A stretch of 50,229 bases of DNA from contig JBKPCD010000185.1 in assembly GCA_046727175.1 (NCBI GenBank), positions 1 to 50,229 on the forward strand, given 5' to 3'. Source of the DNA: JBKPCD01 sp046727175 (GTDB lineage Bacteria; Acidobacteriota; Vicinamibacteria; Vicinamibacterales; 2-12-FULL-66-21). The stretch's first letter is position 1; each line of letters starts with the position of its first letter. The notes under the pieces are model-generated. The model was not told the DNA's origin, made no database searches, and saw only the letters and a program-made list of their open reading frames with translations. The position numbers and the translations under genes were made by a program. Shown here piece by piece: positions 17,066 through 25,863 of the stretch.

Positions 17066-19398
17066 GCCTTGCCCGCGAAGCCGCGCGTCCGCAGGCGCCC
17101 CGACTCAGCTCGGAGCACGCGCCTCGAGTGAGCTCAGGAGGGGGCTCTCGACTTCGCTCGGGGCGGGCCTTCCGCGACAATCCCCGGCTCGTCCTCCTTG
17201 GCATCATCCTGCTGCTCGGCGCGCTCGTCGCGATGGTCACGCTGGCCGACCGATCGACCGAGCTCAATCCGGATTTTGTCAGCGAAGTCGTTCTCTACGC
17301 GGTCTCCGTTGCGGATCTCACGATGGTCATTGCGCTCGGCTTCGTGCTGGCGCGTAACATCGTCAAGGTCGTCGTCGAGAGGAGACGCGGTCTTCCGTTT
17401 TCCAAGTTCCGGGGAAAGCTCGTGCTCGCCATGCTGGGCCTGACCATCGTCCCGTCCGTGCTGGTGCTGATCGTCGGAGGCGAATTGATTCGAAGCAGCA
17501 CCGAACGATGGCTGCGGGCGCCAGTGGACGACGTCTTGCGGCTGGCGACGCAGATTGCCCACGACTACTATCGTGAGCGCGAGACCCTGATGGAAGGACA
17601 CGCGGCGCGACTTGCGGGCGCTATTCCCGCGACCAGCGTGATTGCCGGAGACGAGGAATCCGTGCGACGGGCGGTCGCGCCAGAGGTCGCGGCGGCAAAG
17701 ATGGCGCTCGTCGAAGTGTACCGCGTGGAAGTGACCGGCGGGCGCCAGCGCGTCACCCCGCTCGTAGCCGTCGAGTCCGCCTCGCTGCCGCGCGGACACA
17801 CGCGTGCGTCAGCGGACCTGCTCGCGTCGCGCATCATCACCGGCGGCACGGATCCGCAGCCGCTCGAGCCGCTCGAAGGCGGCGGCGAGCTGGTTCGAGC
17901 TGGCGCCATCATCCGGGAGGCTCAAACGAACCAGCCGGTTGGTGTCGTCATCGCGAGCGACCATCTGTCCGGAGGCCTGGCCGCGCACTCGCGGCGGATT
18001 ACCTCCGCGTACGAAGACTACAACCAGTTGCGCGTGCTCAAACGTCCGCTTCAGGGGATTTACCTGTCGTTGTTTCTGATGATGACGCTGATGATTCTCG
18101 TGAGCGCGACCTGGATGGGGTTGTATGTCGCGAAGCGGATCACGCGTCCCGTGCAGCGACTGGCCGCGGGTGCGCGCGAGATCGGTGCCGGGCATCTCGA
18201 TCACCGGATCGAGGCGGAAACGCGTGACGAGTTCGGGTCGCTCGTGGAGGCGTTCAACTCGATGGCGAGCGGTCTGGCTGCAAGCCAGCAGAAGCTGGAA
18301 CGGTCGCGCCTCGATCTCGAGCGTAAGAACCAGCAGCTGGACGATCGCCGCCGCTACATCGAGACCGTTCTCGAGCGTATTGCCACTGGAGTCGTGTCGC
18401 TCGGCGCCGACAGCCGCATCGAAACGATCAATGGCGCTGCGCTGCGTCTGCTCGGTGTGGACCGATCGGTCATTGGCGCGCAAGCCGACGAGGTAGTCCA
18501 ACGAGACGATCTGCGTCCGCTGGAGCCGCTGTTGCGGCATGCGCGCGGCGGTGGAAAGGCGCCTGCGGCGCAGGAGTTCGCGCTCGCGAGAGACGGCCGC
18601 GAGCTGCATCTCGCCGCGGCAGCCACGCCGCTCCAGCGCGACGACGGCACCTTCGAGGGTGCAGTGCTGGTGTTCGATGACGTGACGCCGCTCATCAGAA
18701 CGCAGCGAGTCGCCGCCTGGCGCGACGTTGCCCGTCGTCTGGCTCACGAGATCAAGAATCCGCTGACGCCGATTCAACTCTGCGCCGAGCGCATGCGCAG
18801 GCATTTCACAACCGCTCCGCCGACCGCGCGCGCCCTCGTCGAGGAGTGCACGTCGACGATCGTCGGTGAAGTCGAGTCGCTGAAGGAGCTAGTGGACGAG
18901 TTCGCACAGTTCGCGCGGATGCCCGCGCCACGCGCGGTGCCGTCGGATCTCAATGCGGTTCTCGCCGACACGCTTCTCCTCTATAAGGGCCTCTTCAACG
19001 GGATCCGTATCGAACAGCGGTTTGCGGATGCGCTCCCGCCCGTTCGGGTGGACATCGAACAGTTCCGCCGGGTGGTGATCAACCTCGTGGACAACGCCGT
19101 CGAGGCCCTCGGCGGCAATCCCGCGGCCTCGTCCAACGGGCACACGCCGGAAATTGTGATCGAGACGCGCCACGATCCGGTCAACGGCGTCGCGAGCGTC
19201 GTCGTCGCGGACAACGGCCCAGGAATACCGGCCGCGGACCGCGAGAAGCTGTTCATGCCGTACTACTCGACCAAGCGCCGCGGCAGCGGCCTCGGCCTCG
19301 CGATTGTCCGGCGGATCATCGCCGAACACGGCGGCAGCATCGACGTCGCGGACAACACCCCGAGCGGAACGATCTTTACGATCGAGTTGCCGGTGTAA
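17062..19398 (+). CDS. ntrY: NtrY-type sensor histidine kinase
   Basis: Membrane sensor kinase of 778 residues. Predicted membrane helices lie at about 43-62, 76-100 and 119-142 and again at 333-357, bracketing a sensing region of about 190 residues. A HAMP linker (about 355-410), a coiled segment, a PAS domain (about 430-540), a dimerisation domain with H562 in RRLAHEIKNPLTPIQ, and an ATPase domain with N box NLVDNAVEAL and G boxes DNGPGIP and GSGLGLAIVRRI follow. The GTG at 17062 overlaps the DUF4390 stop; the open frame upstream of it is not coding. It is transcribed with ntrX. Confidence 0.92.
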   Translation: MSLAREAARPQAPRLSSEHAPRVSSGGGSRLRSGRAFRDNPRLVLLGIILLLGALVAMVTLADRSTELNPDFVSEVVLYAVSVADLTMVIALGFVLARNIVKVVVERRRGLPFSKFRGKLVLAMLGLTIVPSVLVLIVGGELIRSSTERWLRAPVDDVLRLATQIAHDYYRERETLMEGHAARLAGAIPATSVIAGDEESVRRAVAPEVAAAKMALVEVYRVEVTGGRQRVTPLVAVESASLPRGHTRASADLLASRIITGGTDPQPLEPLEGGGELVRAGAIIREAQTNQPVGVVIASDHLSGGLAAHSRRITSAYEDYNQLRVLKRPLQGIYLSLFLMMTLMILVSATWMGLYVAKRITRPVQRLAAGAREIGAGHLDHRIEAETRDEFGSLVEAFNSMASGLAASQQKLERSRLDLERKNQQLDDRRRYIETVLERIATGVVSLGADSRIETINGAALRLLGVDRSVIGAQADEVVQRDDLRPLEPLLRHARGGGKAPAAQEFALARDGRELHLAAAATPLQRDDGTFEGAVLVFDDVTPLIRTQRVAAWRDVARRLAHEIKNPLTPIQLCAERMRRHFTTAPPTARALVEECTSTIVGEVESLKELVDEFAQFARMPAPRAVPSDLNAVLADTLLLYKGLFNGIRIEQRFADALPPVRVDIEQFRRVVINLVDNAVEALGGNPAASSNGHTPEIVIETRHDPVNGVASVVVADNGPGIPAADREKLFMPYYSTKRRGSGLGLAIVRRIIAEHGGSIDVADNTPSGTIFTIELPV

Positions 19399-19403
19399 AG
19401 ACC

Positions 19404-19448
19404 GGCTCTTGGCTTGGGGCTTTCGGCTTTAGGCCTGCCAAAAGAGCC
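19404..19448 (+). repeat. Inverted repeat in ntrY-ntrX spacer
   Basis: GGCTCTTGGC at 19404-19413 is matched by GCCAAAAGAGCC at 19437-19448, with GGCTTT-type units between. It could fold in the intercistronic RNA just before the ntrX start and is of the same style as the other short-unit hairpins in this window. Confidence 0.6.
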
Positions 19449-19463
19449 TTGAGCGTCAGATTC

Positions 19464-20849
19464 ATGAAGCCCACCATTCTCATCGTCGATGACGAAGCCG
19501 GCGTGCGGTCGGCGCTGAGTGGCGTGCTGCGCGACGAGGGATACGTCGTCGAGGCAGTCGACAGTGGCGAGAGCTGTCTCGATCGCGCGACGCGTGGGCG
19601 CTACGACGTCATCGTGCTGGACATCTGGCTGCCTGGGATGGACGGGCTCGCGACCCTCTCGCGGCTGCGTGAGCGGCGCGTCGACACGCCAGTCGTGATG
19701 ATCTCCGGCCATGGCAACATCGAGTCGGCGGTTCGTGCCATCAAGCTTGGCGCGTTCGATTTCGTGGAAAAACCGCTGTCGCTCGAGAAAACGGTGCTCG
19801 TCGTCGGCAACGCGGTCCGCCAAAGCCGGCTCGAGGCGGAGAATCGCGCGCTGCGCGCGCGAGTCGACCGTCATCTCACCATGATCGGCGAGAGCTACGT
19901 CATGACGCAGCTGCGCGAGCAGGTTGCGATCGCGGCCCCGACGAACGGCCGCGTGCTGATTTACGGCGAGAACGGCACCGGCAAGGAGCTCGTCGCTCGA
20001 AGCATTCACGAGTTGAGTCGCCGGCGTGCTGGTGCGTTCGTCGAAGTGAATTGCGCGGCGATTCCCGAAGAGCTGATCGAGAGCGAACTCTTCGGGCATC
20101 TCAAGGGCGCGTTCACAGGCGCGATGGCTGACCGCCGCGGCAAGTTCGAGCTCGCGGACGGCGGGACGCTGTTCCTCGACGAGATCGCCGACATGAGCCT
20201 GAAGACGCAGGCCAAGGTGCTGCGGGCGTTGCAGGAACAAGTCGTCGAGCCGGTTGGCGGCGCGAGCGGCGTGCATGTGGACGTACGCGTCCTCGCGGCG
20301 ACGAACAAGGACCTCACCGCCGAGATTCGCGCCGCGCGTTTTCGGGAGGATCTCTACTTCCGCCTCAACGTCATCCCGATTTTCGTGCCCCCATTGCGCG
20401 ATCGTCCCGAGGACATCCCGCTGCTCGCGGAGCATTTCATGGCGACGCTCGCCCGCGAGTACGGCCGGCGGCCGAAGAAACTGGACGCGGGCGCGGCGTC
20501 CGGCCTGCAGCGGTATCGATGGCCCGGGAACGTTCGTGAGCTGCGCAACGTGATTGAGCGCTTGATCATCATGGTGCCCGGAGACACCATCACGGCGGCC
20601 GATCTCACATTTCTCGATCGCAGCGGCTCTGTTGCCACGACCGAGCTCGAAGACCCGGCGCTGCCGTTGCACGAGGCACGCGATCGGTTCGAGCGCGACT
20701 ATATTCTCCGCGCCCTCTCCGCGCAGCAAGGGAACATCTCGAGAACAGCCGAAGCGCTCGGCGTGGAACGCAGCAATCTGTACCGGAAGATGCGCGCGTT
20801 CGGCATTGCACCCTCGCGCAGAATAGAAGAGGAGGAAGAGAGCGCCTGA
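19464..20849 (+). CDS. ntrX: NtrX/NtrC-family sigma54-dependent response regulator
   Basis: A 461-residue activator with three domains. The receiver domain has D9, D10, the phospho-acceptor D53 in VIVLDIWLPGMDG and a conserved Lys in VEKPLS. The AAA+ domain has Walker A GENGTGKE, the sigma54-contact loop GAFTGA, Walker B GGTLFLDEI and the arginine-containing region FREDLYFRLNV. The C-terminal Fis-type helix-turn-helix is GNISRTAEALGVERSNLYRK. ATG 19464 begins the receiver; an in-frame TTG lies 15 nt upstream. It pairs with the upstream kinase. A candidate sigma54 promoter stands before the TonB-type gene at 9134. Confidence 0.94.
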   Translation: MKPTILIVDDEAGVRSALSGVLRDEGYVVEAVDSGESCLDRATRGRYDVIVLDIWLPGMDGLATLSRLRERRVDTPVVMISGHGNIESAVRAIKLGAFDFVEKPLSLEKTVLVVGNAVRQSRLEAENRALRARVDRHLTMIGESYVMTQLREQVAIAAPTNGRVLIYGENGTGKELVARSIHELSRRRAGAFVEVNCAAIPEELIESELFGHLKGAFTGAMADRRGKFELADGGTLFLDEIADMSLKTQAKVLRALQEQVVEPVGGASGVHVDVRVLAATNKDLTAEIRAARFREDLYFRLNVIPIFVPPLRDRPEDIPLLAEHFMATLAREYGRRPKKLDAGAASGLQRYRWPGNVRELRNVIERLIIMVPGDTITAADLTFLDRSGSVATTELEDPALPLHEARDRFERDYILRALSAQQGNISRTAEALGVERSNLYRKMRAFGIAPSRRIEEEEESA

Positions 20850-20864
20850 TTGGCGGGCGCTCTC
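20838..20864 (+). terminator. Perfect hairpin spanning the ntrX stop codon
   Basis: GAGAGCGCC at 20838-20846 pairs exactly with GGCGCTCTC at 20856-20864, with the TGA stop in the loop. No T tract follows, so it may be a mRNA-stabilising or Rho-associated structure rather than a strong intrinsic terminator. Confidence 0.45.
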
Positions 20865-20939
20865 AAATCACAAGCTAGAAGTTAAAATTCAGAGCGATCG
20901 CGATCTCGTTCACTCGGGAGCAAGAAACTAGAAGGAGAT

Positions 20940-21050
20940 GCTGAAAAACGCATCCTGAATGGGAAATGGAAGAAAGGTGGAGAATGGGAAAACCCTATAC
21001 ATTTTGCCATCTCCCCTTTGCCATTTCCCATCAGGCCGTCTTTTTTCAGC
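20940..21050. repeat. MITE-like palindromic element, copy 1
   Basis: The element begins GCTGAAAAA and ends TTTTTTCAGC, with long inner arms CCTGAATGGGAAATGG and CCATTTCCCATCAGG. A related sequence lies at 32478-32582. The inner part repeats GGGAAA/ATGG words on the left and their complements (TTGCCAT) on the right, so the whole can form one long hairpin. It is flanked by further inverted words (AAGCTAGAAG at 20873-20882 and CTAGCTTCT at 21070-21078). The 255-bp spacer 20850-21104 holds no gene; no transposase is present. Confidence 0.75.
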
Positions 21051-21104
21051 GGCCTGCTACTTCTGGATTCTAGCTTCTGTGTCGGACAGCGTCAGCTCCG
21101 ACGT

Positions 21105-21995
21105 CTACCGAAGCTTGTTCTCGAGAATCTGTTCTGCGCTGAATCTCTCCAACTGCAAGTAGAATTCGGCCGACGAAACGAGCGCCGCGGAGGGTACCAG
21201 GCCGACGATCTCGCTTTCGAGGATGCTCACGCCGTAACGCGCCGCCTCGCGCTTGACCATCTCGAACACGCGGAAGATGGGCGTCTTGTCGTAGTTCGTG
21301 AGGTTCATCGAGACCTGGGCGAGATTGCGGTCATCGATCCTGATTCCCATCGCCTTCACGTATCGCAGCCCGCCGCTGCTGTAGCGGATCGCCGAAGCAA
21401 TCTTCTTCGCGACGTCGAGGCGGTCCGTGTTCAGGTTGATGTTGTACGCGATGAGCGGCATGCGCGCGCCGATCACCGACGCACCAGCGGTCGCGTGCGG
21501 AACCGGCGGTCCAAAGTCGGGCGCCCACCCCGGCGTTGCCATTTTGGCCGCGAGCCCTTCGAATTCTCCCCGACGGATGTCTTCGAGGTTCTTGCGCAGC
21601 GGGTTGCTCGATGCTTCCTCGTAGAGATAAACCGGCACGCAGAATCGTTCGGCCACGGCGGCGCCCACATCCTTCGCGAGCGCGACGCAGTCCTGCATCG
21701 TGATCCCCTGGATCGGCACGAACGGGACGACGTCGACCGCGCCCAGGCGCGGGTGCTCCCCGCGATGCTCACGCAAGTCGATCGCCTGGAGGGCCTGGTC
21801 GAAAAGTTCGAGCGTCGCAGTCTTGAGCGAATTGGCATCGCCGACGAGCGTGAACACGGAACGGTTGTGCGAGGCGTCAGATGAATGATCCAGCAGCCTG
21901 ACGCCGGCTACTTTCCGAATCGTCGCCGCGAAGCGCTCGATGACCTCCTGGCGCCGACCTTCGCTCACGTTGGGGATCGATTCGATGATCGACAT
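21105..21995 (-). CDS. ftcD: Glutamate formimidoyltransferase
   Basis: Transfers the formimino group between N-formimino-glutamate and tetrahydrofolate in histidine breakdown. The protein of 296 residues contains only the formiminotransferase domain, starting IIESIPNVSEGRR, with the catalytic histidine region HRGEHPRLGAVDVVPFVP and the VPVYLYEEA motif. The cyclodeaminase domain of the bifunctional enzyme is absent. No other hut genes are adjacent, so it stands alone between a repeat-filled spacer and a divergent TPR gene. Confidence 0.92.
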   Translation of the reverse strand: MSIIESIPNVSEGRRQEVIERFAATIRKVAGVRLLDHSSDASHNRSVFTLVGDANSLKTATLELFDQALQAIDLREHRGEHPRLGAVDVVPFVPIQGITMQDCVALAKDVGAAVAERFCVPVYLYEEASSNPLRKNLEDIRRGEFEGLAAKMATPGWAPDFGPPVPHATAGASVIGARMPLIAYNINLNTDRLDVAKKIASAIRYSSGGLRYVKAMGIRIDDRNLAQVSMNLTNYDKTPIFRVFEMVKREAARYGVSILESEIVGLVPSAALVSSAEFYLQLERFSAEQILENKLR

Positions 21996-22122
21996 GCGAG
22001 CGTTGTACCACAGACCGCCGATCGAAGCTCAAAGGCTAGCGAAGCGACGCCAAGACTATCGAGGCTCCGCGTCGCGAGGAGGTACTTCTTCAGGACGCCG
22101 CGCTGGCGCGTGGGAGGGACCG

Positions 22123-22151
22123 TTGACGGGACCCGCCGAAGCCCTCATAAT
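22123..22151 (+). promoter_or_regulatory. Candidate sigma70 promoter for the TPR-RDD-pgpA-cinA operon
   Basis: TTGACG at 22123-22128 and CATAAT at 22146-22151 are separated by 17 bp. The expected start near 22158 gives a leader of about 48 nt before the ATG at 22206. The spacer 21996-22205 otherwise shows no gene. Confidence 0.55.
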
Positions 22152-22205
22152 TCGTGGGTTGGTTTTGCACGGTCGCTCCTGCTTCGATCGCTTCGGCAAG
22201 TCTCG

Positions 22206-23099
22206 ATGACCGACCCGCGCCGCTCCGACACACCCCCTTCGGCGGCAGGCGTGCCGGGGCGAGAACGTGACGCCCACGTTGAAGAGCTGCTCCTCAGTGG
22301 ACTCGACCATTACTTTGCCGGCCACTACGAGCTCGCGACAAGCGTCTGGACGCGCGTGCTGTTCCTCAATCACGGCCACGCGCGCGCTCGCGCGTACATC
22401 GAGCGGGCCCGGAGCGCGATCGCGGAGCGTCAGCGCGAGAGTGAAGAGCTCCTGCACTCTGGCGTCGACGCCTTCGTTCGCGGCGACGCGGCTTCTGCGC
22501 GCCGGCTCCTCACGTCCGCGGTCGAGCGCGGGGCGGCCAGCGAAGAGGCACTGGCAGTCCTCGATCGGCTCAACCGCCTCGAGGTCGCGATGGGGCCGCA
22601 GGAGTTGTCGGCGGATCCTGCGGGTCAGGTCGATCTTCGGCCGATGCGCGCCGCGCCACCCAGGTTGTCGCCAGAGCGATCGCGCGTGAAGTGGATGGTC
22701 ATCGGGGTCGCGGCTGGCGTCCTGACCGCCGTCGGCGCCGGATGGCTGTGGACTCGCAGTGACTGGCGCTCGGTCGAAACGCCGACACCCGGCGTGGTTA
22801 CTGCGGAACCGGATGAAGTTCTTCCGGTCCCAACCCCATCCGAGGCAGCACTAGCCCGCGCCCGCGCGCTCTATGCGCACGGCTACGCGCGCGACGCGTT
22901 GACTGCCCTCGATGGCTTGCGACACGGAGATCCACTTGCCGCAGAGGCGAATGCGTTGCGCGAAAAGATTCAGCGGGAGCTGCTCGCCACCGCGGGACGC
23001 GTGGACGCCGGGGGGCCGACGCCGACTTTGCGCGGTGGCGCGGAACCTGGCGCGCAAGCCGCCTCCGGCGAGCAGCGGTCCCAGGCTCCCCGCCAATGA
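22206..23099 (+). CDS. TPR-containing membrane protein
   Basis: A 297-residue protein with tetratricopeptide-like helices in residues about 20-130 (HYFAGHYELATSVWTRVLFL, then GVDAFVRGDAASARRLLTSA), one membrane helix around 163-185 (WMVIGVAAGVLTAVGAGWLW) and a C-terminal region with another helical repeat (ALYAHGYARDALTALDGLRH). It is probably a membrane-anchored scaffold; no enzyme motif is visible. ATG 22206 is the first start in the coding part; the frame upstream lies opposite ftcD. Its TGA overlaps the ATG of the RDD gene by 4 nt. Confidence 0.8.
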   Translation: MTDPRRSDTPPSAAGVPGRERDAHVEELLLSGLDHYFAGHYELATSVWTRVLFLNHGHARARAYIERARSAIAERQRESEELLHSGVDAFVRGDAASARRLLTSAVERGAASEEALAVLDRLNRLEVAMGPQELSADPAGQVDLRPMRAAPPRLSPERSRVKWMVIGVAAGVLTAVGAGWLWTRSDWRSVETPTPGVVTAEPDEVLPVPTPSEAALARARALYAHGYARDALTALDGLRHGDPLAAEANALREKIQRELLATAGRVDAGGPTPTLRGGAEPGAQAASGEQRSQAPRQ

Positions 23100-24019
23100 G
23101 ATGTCCCAAGTGCCGCTACATCAGTTTCGACGGGGGCGATCGGTGTCGCAATTGCGGCTATGAGTTCTCGCTCGTTCAGGAAGAGACCCTTCTCGACCTG
23201 CCGATTCAGCAGGAAGACGCGCCCGTCGGGCCTTTGGCCGACCTTCAGCTGAGCGAGTCGCACGGAGACCGCCGGCTCGCGTCATCGTTCGGGATGACAG
23301 CCGTACCGCCGATTCGCGACGAGCGTTCAGTTGCGCTTGCCTCACGCACGACACACGATGTCGATCTTCCCCTCTTCGACAAGGGTGACGATGCGCCGCT
23401 CGTCACACCGGCTGTTCCAAGGCCGCCCCTAGCCGTTCGACGCGGCGCTCCGACCATCAGTCGACCGAGAACGCCGTCGGCCGAACGCACCATGGAGCCC
23501 GCGCTAGACCTCGGAGTTCCCGCCGGCGAGACGTCCGGTCAGTCGAATCGTCTCGTCGTCAAGCACGGAGCTCCGGTGATCATGCCGGCGCCAGAGGTCA
23601 CGCCAGCGTCTGCGGGCGCTCGGCTGAGTGCCACTGCCCTCGATGTGCTGATCCTCGGCTCGATTGACGCGGCGGTCGTGTACTTCACCCTGCAGCTGTG
23701 CGGACTGCAGCTGTCCGAGACCCGGATGCTGCCGTTAGTGCCATTGACAGCGTTCCTGCTGCTGCTGGCTGGAGGGTACGCCACCATGTTCACGACAGCG
23801 GGAGGACAGACGATCGGGAAGATGGCTGCCCGGATTCGCGTCGTGCCGGCGCACGATCCCGTGCACGGCCGAGTGTCGTTTGGAGTCTCGGTCGTTCGGT
23901 CGGTGGCATACCTCGTCTCTCTGGCGCCCGCGGGCCTCGGGTTCATCCTCGCGCTCTTCAGCGCCGATGGTCGCGCGCTGCACGACAAGCTCGCCGACAC
24001 GCGCGTCGTCAAAGCGTGA
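23096..24019 (+). CDS. Zinc-ribbon RDD-family membrane protein
   Basis: The 307-residue protein starts with a zinc ribbon of two CxxC pairs (CPKC and CRNC within the first 20 residues), has a long variable linker, and ends with an RDD membrane domain of three hydrophobic helices (about 180-300; VYFTLQLCGLQL, FLLLLAGGYATMF, VAYLVSLAPAGLGFILALF). RDD proteins are poorly understood; some act as ion antiporters. It begins in an ATGA overlap with the TPR gene and overlaps pgpA by 4 nt, so the four genes form one operon. Confidence 0.88.
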   Translation: MRCPKCRYISFDGGDRCRNCGYEFSLVQEETLLDLPIQQEDAPVGPLADLQLSESHGDRRLASSFGMTAVPPIRDERSVALASRTTHDVDLPLFDKGDDAPLVTPAVPRPPLAVRRGAPTISRPRTPSAERTMEPALDLGVPAGETSGQSNRLVVKHGAPVIMPAPEVTPASAGARLSATALDVLILGSIDAAVVYFTLQLCGLQLSETRMLPLVPLTAFLLLLAGGYATMFTTAGGQTIGKMAARIRVVPAHDPVHGRVSFGVSVVRSVAYLVSLAPAGLGFILALFSADGRALHDKLADTRVVKA

Positions 24020-24480
24020 CGCGCCTCGCCCTTTTCGTTGCGACCGTTGCTTATTGCGGATACTTTCCAATCGCGCCGGGCACGATAGGATCCGCCGCAG
24101 GTCTTGTGGTCTACATCACTGTGCGATGGGCGCATTCGCCGCTCTTCGAGATCGGGACGATCGCCGCGCTTTTTTGGGCGGGAGCCTGGGCGGGCACGAT
24201 CGCCGAACGCCACTTCGGCGGCGTCGACCCCGGCCCGGTGGTCATCGACGAAGTGGTTGGCATGTTGATCACTCTTGCGTTCATTCCCGTTGACGTGGCC
24301 GGAGCGGTGACGGGCTTCTTTCTTTTTCGCATCGTCGACATCATCAAACCGTATCCTGCCGGAAGGCTCGAGAACCTGCACGGCGGACTCGGCATCATGG
24401 CAGACGATGCGATGGCCGGCGTGTACGCGAACGTGTCTCTACGGTTTGCGCTGCTGATTGGTCCCGCATGGCTGAGATGA
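24016..24480 (+). CDS. pgpA: Phosphatidylglycerophosphatase A
   Basis: Removes phosphate from phosphatidylglycerophosphate in phosphatidylglycerol synthesis. The 154-residue membrane protein has PIAPGTIGS near the start, then DPGPVVIDEVVGML and FRIVDIIKPYPAGRLENL with HGGLGIMADDAMAGVYAN, all hallmarks of PgpA. GTG 24016 overlaps the RDD stop (GTGA); longer frames upstream run through the RDD gene and are not coding. It is followed by cinA with a small overlap. Confidence 0.92.
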   Translation: MTRLALFVATVAYCGYFPIAPGTIGSAAGLVVYITVRWAHSPLFEIGTIAALFWAGAWAGTIAERHFGGVDPGPVVIDEVVGMLITLAFIPVDVAGAVTGFFLFRIVDIIKPYPAGRLENLHGGLGIMADDAMAGVYANVSLRFALLIGPAWLR

Positions 24481-25748
24481 GGCTGTCGTTGCGTACGGCG
24501 GAAGTCATTGCCGTTGGAAGCGAGCTTCTCGGGTGGACCCGTGTCGACACGAACTCGCTGTTCCTTTCCGAACGGCTCGCCTCGCTCGGCATTCAGCTCA
24601 CGCTCAAAACCGTGGCCGGCGACGATCGCGATCGGCTTGCGGACGTCTTCCGGCACGCGCTCGATCGCGCCGACCTCGTTGTCCTGACGGGCGGGCTCGG
24701 TCCGACGGATGACGATGTCACGCGGGGGGTCGTGGCGGCCGTGTTGGAACTGCCCCTAATCGAAGACCCATCGATCGTCGAGCGAATCGAGCGGCGGTTC
24801 GCGCGCCGCGGATTGCGCATGCCCGAGATCAACCGGCGGCAGGCGCTCGTGCCGAAAGGCGCGACCGTGCTGGAGAACGCGAACGGCACTGCGCCCGGAT
24901 TGCTGATTGAAGCGGGCGTGCGGGTTGTCGTGTTGTTGCCGGGTCCTCCGCGCGAGCTGCAGCCGATGATGGAGGCACTGGTCAGTGGCGCGCTCGCAGA
25001 ACGCGCCACCGCCGAACGCCTTTATCGCAGAGTGATTCTGATCACCGGCCGATCGGAATCACACGTGGAAGAAGCGGTTCAGTCTTTGTACTCGAGCTGG
25101 CGTACGGCGTCACCCCCAATCGAGACGACGATCCTCGCCTCTCCCGGCCAGATCGAGCTGCACTTGACCGCGCGCGCTCCGAGCGCCGCAGCCGCGCAAG
25201 CTGCCCTCGCATCCGCCACGGCCCAGGTTCGGGATGCGATCGGCGACGACGTGTTCAGCACCGACGGCCGCTCGCTCGAAGAGATCGTCGGTGATTTGCT
25301 TCGATCGAGGCACCTGACGATTGCGGTCGCCGAATCGTGTACCGGTGGCTTGCTCCTTTCGCGGCTGACGGACATTGCCGGCAGCTCTGACTACGTTCTT
25401 GGTGGAGTCGTTGCCTACAGCAACGCGGCAAAGACGCAGTTCCTCGACGTTTCTGCGAACCTGATTGCGGCGCACGGCGCCGTGAGCGAGCCGGTTGCCG
25501 TGGCGATGGCGGAAGGTATCCGAAGCGGCACGAGCTCGGACGTTGGCGTCGCGGTCACGGGCATTGCCGGCCCCGGGGGCGGCACGCCGCAGAAGCCCGT
25601 GGGGACGGTCGCGATCGCGGCGGTTGGCCCTGACGGCCTCGCCAGAGTGCGAACGCTGTTGTTTCCCGGCGGACGCGCCCTGGTCAAGTTCCAGGCCTCG
25701 CAGGAGGGGCTCGATATGGTGAGAAAGATGCTGATTGCAGGTTGCTGA
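24468..25748 (+). CDS. cinA: CinA: nicotinamide-nucleotide amidase/competence-damage protein
   Basis: A 426-residue protein with two domains. The N-terminal MoaB-like domain (AEVIAVGSELLGW, LVVLTGGLGPTDDD) is associated with ADP-ribose pyrophosphatase activity in some members. The C-terminal domain (from about 270; TIAVAESCTGGLLLSRLTDI, GIAGPGGGTPQKPVGT) deamidates nicotinamide mononucleotide. Both are complete. Two starts are close: ATG 24468 and ATG 24477, the latter in an ATGA overlap with the pgpA stop. The last codons lie within the left arm of a GATTGC hairpin. Confidence 0.93.
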   Translation: MAEMRLSLRTAEVIAVGSELLGWTRVDTNSLFLSERLASLGIQLTLKTVAGDDRDRLADVFRHALDRADLVVLTGGLGPTDDDVTRGVVAAVLELPLIEDPSIVERIERRFARRGLRMPEINRRQALVPKGATVLENANGTAPGLLIEAGVRVVVLLPGPPRELQPMMEALVSGALAERATAERLYRRVILITGRSESHVEEAVQSLYSSWRTASPPIETTILASPGQIELHLTARAPSAAAAQAALASATAQVRDAIGDDVFSTDGRSLEEIVGDLLRSRHLTIAVAESCTGGLLLSRLTDIAGSSDYVLGGVVAYSNAAKTQFLDVSANLIAAHGAVSEPVAVAMAEGIRSGTSSDVGVAVTGIAGPGGGTPQKPVGTVAIAAVGPDGLARVRTLLFPGGRALVKFQASQEGLDMVRKMLIAGC

Positions 25749-25860
25749 TTGCAGATTGTGGATTGCCGGATTGTTGATTGCTGATCGGGATTGTTGATTG
25801 TAGATTCGAGCTTCTAACCGACCGTTATTCCGCAATCAGCAATCTGTCAATCCGCAATCA
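25734..25860. repeat. GATTGC-unit hairpin between cinA and thpR
   Basis: The left arm (25734-25806) is a string of GATTGC, GATTGT and GATTGCTG-type units beginning inside the last codons of cinA. The right arm (25831-25860) holds the complementary GCAATC units. The right arm ends 3 nt before the thpR start codon. The unit sequence is unlike that of any other spacer hairpin here, although the layout is the same. Confidence 0.85.
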
Positions 25861-25863
25861 TTT

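Noticed and set aside
19263..20729. 488-codon minus-strand frame opposite ntrX
   Set aside because: Shadow of a clear AAA+ regulator; no recognisable features.
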